Assembly: GCA_011009095.1 (NCBI GenBank)
Contig: VTPC01004454.1
Location: 59,795 to 123,794, forward strand
Length of the DNA: 64,000 nucleotides
Direction: 5' to 3'
Source: Ignelater luminosus
Lineage: Eukaryota; Arthropoda; Insecta; Coleoptera; Elateridae
The position numbers and the translations under genes were made by a program. Shown here one piece after another: positions 48,201 through 60,200 of this stretch (position 1 is its first letter; each line of letters starts with the position of its first letter). Under the pieces are notes generated by a model. That model made no database searches, was not told where the DNA came from, and saw only the letters and a program-made list of their open reading frames with translations.

Positions 48201-51200
48201 TCATTACAAAAATTACTTCAAACTGAAAATTGATGCTGACAATTAAACAAAAACCATTTATTTTAGAATCTTAGTTCCATACTTTACTTTAATTCAAATA
48301 AATCTAATTTAGTTATGTATTCGAAAGATTCTAAAACAGTATTGACGCTTTGTCGCAGATTACATAACCTTTATAAAATGCCAAGGTTTGTGCCGGCACC
48401 TTTGATGTTAGAGGGTTTAAAATTGAGTGACCTTCAAATAGGTCGGCCATCAAATAGATGGTATTTTTGAGCGGGAGATTTAAACCGTTTTGCAATTAAA
48501 AATATTTCTCGATGATTATTTATTAACCACTTTTAACTTTTAAAAATCTTTTAATAAGCAATTTTCTAGAACGCATAAACACAGAACACAGAACAAACAT
48601 ACGCACAGAATCAAGTTAACAGAAAAACCACCTATTTAATAGCGACTAGTGTTATTCGCTGTAAAATTTCATCTTGGTGGGAAACGTTTTTTTCGCGTCT
48701 TGTAATGGTATGTAATCTGTGGCCTAGTTTTGACATTGCAACTACTTTTACATACTTCTTCTTCACCATAGGTGACTGATAAGACGACACATTATATTTT
48801 AAACATTCTAAAACCAGACAAACATCTAAAACTTACCAAGTAAGCTCGTTTTTAGCAACTGCATTAATGGTATACGTTTGTAATCCCAAAGCAGGTATAT
48901 TAGCAATGAACGATACTATATACATAGACGTAGATATTATTAGTTCTTGTTCATATACTGGCAAGATCTGGCAGTGTATTGCCTCACCATTGCGAAGTAC
49001 CTAAAAAGGAGAATGCAGTAATTTCAAATAAAGGGAATTTAATTTGCAGGTATACATTTTATCTGTGTGTGATTCTTGTATGACTTTTAAGCCAACTAAT
49101 GTTTACGACTACACTGATGTTAATTTTACTTTTAGCTTTGTGGATTTCTTGTTTTTAAGAGGCATTCGACACGTTTATTTTAAAAAATTTAGAAAGAGAA
49201 GTATATCCATAACAGTAAAGCCTTAGTTACTAGGGCCCTAATTCACAGGCTGCTAACAAATTCTGCTTCAACTTTAATGCAGTGGTATTTTCCTTTATGT
49301 TTGTATTAGTATTTTTATAGATAAGGACCATTTGCCACGATGTTAGATTTAATATCAAAAGCAATAAGGGATCATTGCTACATTAGCAGTTTTCCTTATA
49401 GCTGGTCTAACTTGAGGTGAGCTTAATTTCACTTAACAATTTTGATTGATTTTGATTAGATAATTTAGTAAAATGAAAAACAGCTATAGTGTTGAGAAGT
49501 TGATGTTAAATTTGATGTCAGATCTAAAATTGTGTCAAACAGCCTTTAAGTATATAATAATGAATTATAAATATATTTTTCCTATTATAAATACGCAGTG
49601 TACTTTAACCAATAATGAAGATGGGGGATATTCTCTATGAAAACTACCACTGCTCAGTACTACTAAGTTTAAAAGGGAATGAACTGTGATTATACATAGA
49701 AGTCCTGTAGAATTAAAAAAATTGGAATATACACAATTGTTACATGATTATGAACTTCAATAAATTTAAAGACGAAATCTGTATTATTTAATAAGCCCTT
49801 TGCACTATATCTTGTTAAGATCACTTAATAATTATCGTCCCGGTTAGCATTATGCTAAATTTTGTTTATCATTTATTAATAATAATGTATATAAAATTTA
49901 TTCCGTTCCGAAATTATAAGATGCAAATTGTATTTCGCATTTTATATCTCTGTAAATATTTAATTTTCCCTTGTTTGATAAATGTTATTTGTCTTTAGTA
50001 AAGTCAAGAAATAAAATATTTGTCCCTTTTTCGCTTCCTCTGCCGCGATTAAACAAAGTTTAAATCTTTTAAAAATTAAATGTATCTCTATTTTATTATT
50101 TCATTATTCCTTATTCCAAGAATTTGTGGTTAATATCAATGAAGCAGACACATAAATCGAGCTTCTTGACACTAAATGCAAATTAGCTTGAGGCAGTTAC
50201 TTGCGGTCAAACAAGTAGGAATGAGTAAGTTTCTCCACCCTCCGCGACTGCCAATAAAAGCAATTCTGCCGTCATCAGCGCGAATCATTTTATCGAGAGG
50301 AAACAACGCGGCGAAATGGCTTCCGTCTAACGCCTCTTTTCGTTTGAGATTTTTGGAAAAGTCTAGCTTGAGCTCTTGACAAAAACGCGTTGCGTTCCTT
50401 CCGTTCTCTAATACCTGAAGATCTTCCTTTTGAGAATTTTCGAAGTCGCGAGATCCAATAGTTTGAATAAAGCTACCGAGGTTTGATTGTTTAACCTGAC
50501 CCGATCATAGTATTTCGGTATTTAAGCGCGTCGCGATCTTCAGTGCATCGAACACAAAGATTTACCCTGGATTTCAGGAAGACATCATCAGGGTCTCGTT
50601 ATCTATTTTAAATTTAAGTCTCGTTACTGGATTATACAATCTCCAGAAGGTGTTGTCGTTATTATTATTCTCGTACACGAACTTTTCGTATCTTTCCGTC
50701 AAATGTATCTGTACATATCGATAAATAGCTTTGGGAATCCTCGGCCGACAGCTGTTTGACTCAGTTTTGGTGGTGCGTCGTCTCCAGTGCGCGACGGAGT
50801 TACTACAGCAGCTTTGTATATAGTGATAGTGAATTTAAAGCCAATATTATGTATGTGCAAGTGTTTGCAACCATCTACGTGATTATGTAATTATTGCAAA
50901 GCGTATTTGGATTTAATTATTCCGTATTGGGATTCACTACAAATTTAGCTGTAAGTCTATTTTACCTTATAAATACATTTTCTGAGATATCGAACATTTA
51001 TCGACGTTCTTAAAAAAACAATCTGTGCGTTTCTTATTGAAAAGTTGAGAAAGTGCTCTGCGATGTTATTGTAAACCTCGCAAGAATTTATTGTTATTTA
51101 CTTAACTTAAAGTATAAGTAAACATTTTGCCGTCGTCTAAAGTTAAATGAAATTACTGAGTCCATTAAACGATATTTAGCAATGGACCAGCTGTTCGCTT

Positions 51201-54200
51201 ATCGAACTGTTTGCGTTTAAAAGTTTATCTTTTATTAGTGTCAAACAGAAAACGAATGCTTGTGTTGCATTCGTCATCACTGTAATATCTTTGTATCGCA
51301 TCATATTATTGTTTATAAATATCGTAACAGATTGATAATCAGTATTTGTTATTTGAATTTAACTAAATTAAGGAGCTCACATATCGCATTATTTTTGAAG
51401 TATTTAAAATATAGGTCAGTAAGTAATCGACCCTTCTGATCTGAGGCGCATATTACCCGTATATAACCATTTATCGTTTTTCTCTCTTATGTTTATTTAC
51501 TTGTCTGTATTTACGTTTGTACCTAAAACTTAATGTTTCCTGATTGTTTTGTTTTGTAGTTACTTTCGTTTCGCTATTGCGAATTTGTTTATTAAATATT
51601 ACGTGTGTTAATATATGTTTTGTTATGATTCTAATTGTTATTTGTTTGTGGCAACACACGTGATAGGGTCTGTCTCAGGAAGCATAAGGCTTTGAGAAAT
51701 TTCCGTAAGACTCCGCCTGCACACTGGAGACAAACAAAAGTTGTTCAGTAAGTATTGCGTTTTCGATCAGCTGTCGCAGAAGGACCCTTTTGCCGATCCA
51801 GTAAACCGGAGCAGTTGATCAGCTGGTCAGTTATGTAGGTCAAAGTCAACTAAGACTGGCGCCCTCCCAAATTATAATCCTTTCGTTATCGTTCTCTGCC
51901 CGATAAAATGGAGCAAGTCGCTTCTTAAGGCATACCGATATTATTTTATGCTACGTCATTCCGCAGGGTCACTAAACCCGTTTTTACACGTAAAAATCTG
52001 TACCTATATTATGTACTATAGTTAAGCAGCGTATAGTGATTATAGAAGTAGACCAACTCTTCAAAAATCCTTTGTTCTTTTTAAACGCCGACCGATGACC
52101 TTGAAGTAATAGTTGGTGGGTAATACCAATATTTCGAACAGATGTCGCTACGCTAGTGTCCGTGGCGTGTGTATATTTATTTATGAACATTATAAATTAC
52201 TAGAAAGGCTACCATTGCATTTTCTGTTATTAAATTTCATTTTACCAAATTTATAATGGCACTGTATTAAATTAAAGAAGAGGATGTAAATCATGCACAA
52301 ATATTCGAAGAAATCAAATTTATCACAATACATTTTAGATACATTGTTGTTCTTGTACTCAAAGATCTATCTTCAATGATTACATTTAAATAAATCAATA
52401 AATAAATTGGTTGTGTTTTCATATTTATTACTTAGTAATTTATAAAAACATTATTTTGTTACATATCTTTCTTATTTACATGTATTATGTACAATTATTG
52501 TTTTTTATCAACAATTACATTAATATTATTTATCTTGTTTTTCAGAACACATCTAAAATATTTATTTTATTATAAAATTATCGTAGTTAATCGGAGGTAA
52601 CAAAACTTTTATTCCTTACCTTTGTTTACGTTGGGAAACTTAAAAAAATGCACATCGAATGTTTCAGTATTCGCCCGACATCCCTTCACGACACAACTGC
52701 TTTTACAATTCATACTTGTAGCAAATAAAAGTAACTCAGGTATAGATCTAGTTTACTTCCACGTGTACGGCACTGATCTAACCCCTCTCGACCACTGGCT
52801 CGGCGTTCGACCGTCGTGACATCTATCATAGAAACGCGAACCACCCTCCAACCTGCTGGTTTGTTTACGAGCTAGTTTCCTACTTTTTCAGGAGTTGTTT
52901 TACTTCTATAATCACTGTACGCTGATTTAAGCTCATAAAAAAATGTTAAAACTGAATACAACCGTGCGCTATTTAAATATTTTAAAATCGCGCCTAATTC
53001 AATTTTGAACAAGCGCATGCGCACATGCCGAGGTACGGTCTATTAGCGTAACCTCTCGCGAGGGCGTTACTCCGTAGTATAGCCAGCGTCGAAAAATAAA
53101 CTTTTGCGCCACTTTTAAATTAGTGATTGCGTGGCTTCCGAGAATTGTCGATGTCCCAGTATATCACAAAATCACTTCCCGACGATAGTCGCTGACTACG
53201 TGGGTGCTTCGGGGCTCGAGCGCCCACGGTAAAATTTTAGCGGCTGAAAGATGTTTCAGGTAGATACGAAGTATAACTATAAAGTAATCTTAATCTTATA
53301 TTTTAAATATTGAGCACCCACAGAAATTTTTTAAAGTCAGCGCCTATATTCTCGACCACCGGTTAATAATAGCTTATTTCCTAACTTATTATTATTAGTA
53401 TTATTAACTGATTGTTTGCTTACCTGAACATATGGTGTGTTGATCATATATCGTACAATTTCACGTCGACTATAGGGCAAAGAATTAAAGATAACTATTT
53501 CTTTTTTGTTGCTTATTACCATATCGATAGTATACTGTTGTGTTAAAGCATCAAAACTATATCTGACATCATCTATGTCAAAATGTCTGCTTGAAGAAGC
53601 ACTAATATCAGCCCAAGAAGGCAGGAGAAGTAATGTGGTACATTGCAAAATTATGTTATACGTTGCTTGAATTGCTTCAAATAATCTACAAAATCAAAAT
53701 ACTATGTTGAAATTGCATTTTCAATTTTTAAAAAGTTACTTTTCTCCGTAATCATCGACAACGTGCTCCCGAGATGTTCCAGTAATAGCGTCATGATGTT
53801 GAAATAACGCTAAGATGTTCCTTGCATCAGAAAGTAAGTTAGTAAGTTCAGTTTCCTGTTTTAAATTCTTTAAACTCATATTTTCACTCAAACGTGTTAA
53901 GGTTAATATGATTTCGGCGGCCCTTAAAGGTAATTGAATTCAAGTAAATATTTTTTTAATAAAACTGTCGAACTCACACGACCAGAACCTGTAAAAATGG
54001 TTGCTAGAAGACACACATAGAATTAAAGGTGTATGGGCTAAATATTCGTTTGGAGTGTTTAAGACCGCTAACGTGAAGCATTTATTTATTCAAATTTTCT
54101 TTATATCTAAAAAATCAAAGGAATTTGTCTTTATTAGTACGGTTTCCACAGGGCAGTACACCGCAAAATACAAATATTTTGATAAAAAATCACCTGCTGC

Positions 54201-57200
54201 TTTTTGCTTTCCTTATTTTACAACACAGAACAGCTGTTTGTCATCCAGCAACCATTTTACGGTATAGCCTGACATTTCGTTCGACAGTTTAATAATTGTT
54301 ACACGCTTCAAGAGAGGTAGTATTTACGCTGCTCAGAGCTGCACAAAGCACTTATGTAAAGTACTTCAATTACCAAGTACAGTAATTGAAAATTTAAAGC
54401 ACCGATTACCAAATACTCAAAAATCAAAGCCTTAAGCTCAAGCATTAAGCACTACTTGCTGAGTGCTTAAAGCCTTTATAAGTGCTTCTCTTGAGAAAAA
54501 GCTTCAAACCCTTATGAAAACGCTCAACTCTTTGTTAAAATGATCTAAGCTCTTAAAAAATTGCTTCTTAGTATTGCAAAGTTTTGAACTTTTATAGATT
54601 TTCTGTTGTACATAAAGGAGCTTAAAGAATTAAGACAATTTTTAAATCACATTAAAAATCCCTTTACTTTAAACTATCTAATAACAATAATCCAATTATT
54701 CCTGAAAACGGGAAGCGTGCATCATAAAAATGGTAGCGGGTTACCAACTGTTCGTACAGATAAAAACATTGAGGGGCATGCATAGATAAAACATCAACAA
54801 TTTTATTAAGAAGACCGTCTCAAGAAGTTGAATTGTTTTAAGGAACCTGCTGAGCAATAACAAAAAAAGATCTTGACCTATTTCCGTACAAAATGCAGTC
54901 TTATCATTAATTATTGCCTGCAGATTTTAATAGACGCAAGTTATACTGTAGATGGTTTAGCGAATACATCGCAAATAACTACCACCATTTGAACCTGATT
55001 TTGTTTCTGACGAGGTCTGGTTTGACTTGTTGGGGTACGTTAATTCTCAAACGATAAGACGGTGGAGTTTAGAAAATTCGCATATATTTCGAAAGACTCC
55101 GCTACATTCATTAAGAATTAGAGAATGCATTGCTGTATCTCGTAAATGTTTGATTGGCCTTATATTTTACAAAAGATCTGTAAATGCACAGGGATACGGA
55201 TTAATCTCTTGAATGAGTTCGTTAACCAACTACACGACGACGACAAGTTGCAATAGGGCTTTCTCCAACAGGATGGCGCCACGGCCCAAAACAATGAATT
55301 ACTTGCGGCGGTTCTTTGGAGATCGGCTTATTAGTTTGGGTTATAATTGTGAATTCTCATTCCGGCCTCGAGTGCGAAGCGAGGCAGTCGACCCGGTCTG
55401 CAGCGAGAGCGTGATGCATCGGTGACGAAGAGTACGGGCTCAACCACCAACGCGGTAGTTGGGGAGCTACCGCCAACCCACCCTCCAGAGTCTGTGTTTG
55501 GGGGGCACAGGCCTGGCCCACTTCCACCACCAACGGGGCGACTTGAGGTCGCATCGCTGCATCAACCCAACCGACCGTCGGTCTTCAGGAATTCAGGGGG
55601 CTTGAAGACCGCGACCGCCACACACCCAACCATACCCAAGATGCAGTAGATAGATCAACGGCCGCTCCACCACCAACCGGCGTCTGCGTAGGGGTGCGCA
55701 GGCCCGGCCATCACCACCACTCATCACAGCCTCATCCGATCGGCCCGGGTAGCTACCGGGCCGTGATTACCAAATTCCTTTCCCATCCAAACCCTCGAGC
55801 CCGGGGCTCCTCGAGGTACCTACTCCACTATGCCCGGAAATTCTTCGCCAATCCGCCACGCTTCCCGCCAAATCCGTTCCCTCCAACAACTTCCCGCCAA
55901 TAATCACCACACCCATTCCAACCACCACACTGTTCTCACTGGGTTTTTCCGTGGTTTCCCCAGTGGTTAAGGCAAATGCCGGAACAGTTTTGCACTTCCA
56001 CGGCACACTACATACACCTAGACACTCACACACCACTACTCTAACACATACACACTCTCACACTTCTCACTACACAATTCCAACACCGTTCTGAAAAGAA
56101 CCGTCGCGTCGAACTCCTCGTCGTCTCTGTGTGACGGCTCGTTGGCCGTCCTTGGGCATCACCATCGACGGGGATTATGGAGGACCTGCTTCCGGCCTGC
56201 ACCACCATCGCCACCAGACCATCATCACCGTGGACGGCGGGCGTGCGGACTGCTTGGTACCCGACATGGCGTGCACGACCGGAGTTATCCAATTTTTCCA
56301 ATTCACCAGCCATAGAGAAATTAAGTTTTCTAAATGGCAGCCATCTACGGTGGCATTTTATTCATTGAGCGTTCGTGTGAATTCTCAAGATCACAGGATT
56401 TAACTATCCTTGACTATGTTGTTTTCCTCTTCTTGTAAAACGGGATTTTCAAGAATTCTACACAAACATCTGAATTAAGACACCGTATTGCTGAAGAATG
56501 TGCCCTTATTACACCGCACCGGTAATGCTTTAGAATGCGTTTAACAATATGAGGTGGAGAGTTAATTTGTGTTTAAAAGAAAATGGTGCTCATTCTCAAC
56601 ATTTGTCGTAGTGGTCTGTTGTTGTAATTTGCAATTATAAAATAAATTAAGTCACATAACCAGGTTTTCCTGAAATCTGTGCTATCTGTTTTTCTTTTAT
56701 TAATTACAAACCGTGCTTTTCATCATTTAGTAACCTCTAGGTTATTTTAGTTAAATAAAGATGGAAAAATATGGTTTATAATTGATAAAAAAGAGACAGA
56801 TTACTGTACCCTCAAAGTGGACGTTGCGTCGTTTACAACATAATTTATAAAAAATTGTAGGCATTAAGCAAGATCAAAGAATAAGAAATGAAGTACAACT
56901 ACCTGTTTTAGAGTTTATACCTCAGATAAGAAAGTAGTTCACGTTCCATTCTTTTGTAAAACGGTCGAGATGTAAAATAGCCACTCCAATATCGGTTAGT
57001 ACGATCGGAGTAAGTAAAGAAATCTCCCGTAAGAGTTGGAAAATAGCTATCCTTTTTATCCAGATGTACAGTATTAAAGTAATCGGTTAATGTACCAAAC
57101 TTAATCTGGAAGAAAGATCTTTTCAAGTTTCAATTGAATATAGTTATTTCTGGCTTACGTGTACGTTCATCTCTGGATTTGAATTCATGTACCTAAACAG

Positions 57201-60200
57201 TCTTTCATAATTTTGAAATTGTCCTTTAAATCCTGTTTGTGTGATATAAGTAAAATCGTCACCTAAAGGTACTAGCAAAACATTGGTTTTGTATAACATC
57301 GATTTTTTTCTTAATTGTTCCAATAATTCTTCTGATCTACAAAAAACAACGTTTAATTACTCTAAAACTGTCTGACAATAATTATTTCAAAAGCCACTAT
57401 TTGGATAAGAGAAAATCGAAAAGATGCTATTTGCTTACATCACGGTATTTTAACTGGATATTGTTAAAAATCTAAAAATGAGCTTACAATTCCTGAACAT
57501 TGTCATCAGTAATAGCTTCTGGAACACTCCGCACCCATTTTAGTAACCATTTCCAAGGCCATTTTACTTTGGGAATATGACTAAAATCAAACTTTCTGCA
57601 TACAGAAGGATTAGGTCCGCAACTATGAGCAATATCATAAGAACCAAATGGCATTAGATGAGTAAATATTTCTGTTTCTCCAGTTTCATCTAAATGATAA
57701 GCAATATAATTAATTATCAATAGGATAATTGCCGTAGAACTAGTGATGTTAAGGATGTATTATACCTTGTATGATTCTTGCTATTAAACGGTTTTATTCG
57801 TATTGTATAAAAGTCAGGTATTGTTACATTATACTTATCGTAAAGCATGTGTTATACGTTTTATGTTGTATTATACAACTATAAGGGTTTTATACGTAGC
57901 TTAAAAATATCTGAATATTAATTTAACATCCAGATACTTCTTGGGGAATTTCCCTTTACATCAGTAGTACGTGGAACATATTTATAGTCCAATGTCCATA
58001 ACATCCTGGTTCCTAATATTGTTTTGTATGACCAATAACTTTTACTATTAACAATATAGTGTTTTTTATGGAAAAGGTGCAGTTTATACAGGGTGTATTA
58101 TTTCAGGTTGAGAATATCAACGCTACTCGATTCTGCATCAAAAACTATACAAGAAACTCTAGTACCAATTTGTTGTTAACTCTTCGGTTGTAGAAATATT
58201 AAAAGTCGTATATTTTTTTATAATTTGCTTATGATTGCCCAAAATTATTAAATAAAAGTAACCACCCATAGTTTAGGTACCGGAAAACATAAATCAATCA
58301 TATTTTTCTTCTATTTACCAGCAATTTTCTTTAGAATGGCTTTTAGATAATGGAATTGCTTTGATTTACTTGTTTGTAGAAGATATTGTAATACTACATA
58401 CTAGAAACATTAATAATAACGACCTGCAAAAATGTTACTAAGGTAACCACGTTAATAAACTTATGACCTATTCTTGCTCTTCTTACAATTTTCATACAGC
58501 GTTGCAAGTATTAAGAATTTTAGATGACCTTTATTTCGAAAAATATGCGTTTAAGACTAACATTTTTATAACATTTTTTGCTCAATTTTTCAAGAAGAAT
58601 CGAGTGGTGCTAATATTCTCCACCTGAAATAAATAATACACCCTGTATATTTTATATCGTATCGAACTACTTGTATAATGCAAAAATTATAAAATACATC
58701 ATTATGTAGAACGGTATTTCTATCGGTGTTCTGTCGAACTGTGTTAGAAATTATTATAAGATGAAGTGGAATAACTGTGCTGTGGTTTGAAGCAATTGTG
58801 CCAAGAGAAAGAACGTAAACACAAAAATTAAAACTGATAAACTAATGGAAAAAAAAGAATTAACGACCTCAAGATCGCAAGCAAGCAAGTGAACGATAGC
58901 CCAATGGGTGATGCTACTGGATACAAGAAATCATACTCTTTATGCAGCGTTTTCCCGCATGTTCTTCCTTTAAAGATATTAACACTTTAAATAGGCCAAA
59001 AGGAAAAAAGAACGTTTTTTGTTCTGTTACTTGATCTATGATCTTTTTAAACCTTAAAAGAGTAAGGTGATTGGTCATCTTTAAATCTTCATAATTTTAA
59101 TAAAAAAGGATTTTTTTAAACAATTCTTGCATACTTGAGTATCCCTAGGTCGCTTTAGTTAACTGTTAGGCTATGACCTCTTACATACATAACACCCTGT
59201 ATAAAGCCAACACTAGAGATAAATTTTCAGTTGTTACTTGTAATTAAAAAGAATACTAGTAGTAAGATAAGATAATCAATGTGAAATAACCGTTGACGCA
59301 AAAGTACATTTATAAATTATAGTTGTATATTCTCAAGCTCCCCTTGAGTAATTTAATACTTTAAACACAATTTAAAGAGCAAAATATGCAGATAAGTGGG
59401 TCCGTAATAGTGCCCGGAAGAATATCCACATTCCGAAGACGAACGCATGTAAAGAAATCATAATCACTTTTACAGCAATAAAATTAATGTGTTTTAATAT
59501 TGCGAAATACTGTAGATAAGCTTGCTAACAGGATCTAAAGTTTCAGACTTTTACATGAAGCAGTACTGTTGTTATAGGTTTGCCCCACGGAAAACGGGAC
59601 TGTTTCAAAATATCCCATTCTAGTGGCGCCATCTATTGGCAATTACGTGCGTCGGAAAGGTAGATCCTTTACTGATTAAGTTCTGTTTTAAACTCGGTAA
59701 AACTTTTACCAAAACATTTAATATGATGAAACAAGTTTATGGTGATGATTGTCTATCCCGTACCCGAGTGCATGAGTGGTTTAAGCGGTTCCAGGAAGGT
59801 CGAGAGGACATTCTGGACGACGAACATCTAGGTCCTTCGAAAACCGTGGCTACTGAAAGTAACATTGAAAAAGTGCGTGAATTTATCAAAAAGGAGGCGA
59901 AACCTTCATTGCGATACATGGAAAGTAAATTGAATATATCGAAAAACTCAATTCATCGCATTTTGACCGACCATTTAAATCTACGGAAAGTGTGTGCACG
60001 GTTTGTTCCACACAAATTGACCGACTACGAAAAATTGCTTCGAATTCAACATTGGAGAGACTTGATTAAAGAATCAAAAAAAAACCAAACTTTAAATATT
60101 CCATCGTGATTGGTGACGAGACGTGGTGTTTTCAATACGATCCCGAAACCAAGCGTCAAAGTGCACAATGGACCCACCCAACCGAGCAAAATCCGAAAAA

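Larger units (their letters stand above)
49001..53423. other. intron 9 of gene 2
   Basis: 4.4 kb with the promoter-like block and copy B of the 0.9-kb element. 49010-50140, 51000-52020 and 52925-53420 contain no gene I can support. 53000-53240 is GC-richer, with several CG dinucleotides. Confidence 0.55.
53923..56920. other. intron 7 of gene 2
   Basis: 3.0 kb, holding the interrupted transposase relic and the GC-rich insertion. 53940-54710 has no supported feature; it contains repeated AAGCAC/AAGCACT words around 54350-54480. 56451-56920 is AT-rich and empty. Confidence 0.6.

Noticed and set aside
53750..53800. [10 protein letters not shown] in gene 2 instead of [10 protein letters not shown] as a catalytic defect
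   Set aside because: Vertebrate alpha-mannosidase II also has Ala here as far as I recall, so it is a normal variant.
55357..56403. Several overlapping 60-90 codon open frames on both strands
   Set aside because: They arise from GC-rich composition of the inserted element; none shows a domain or consistent start.
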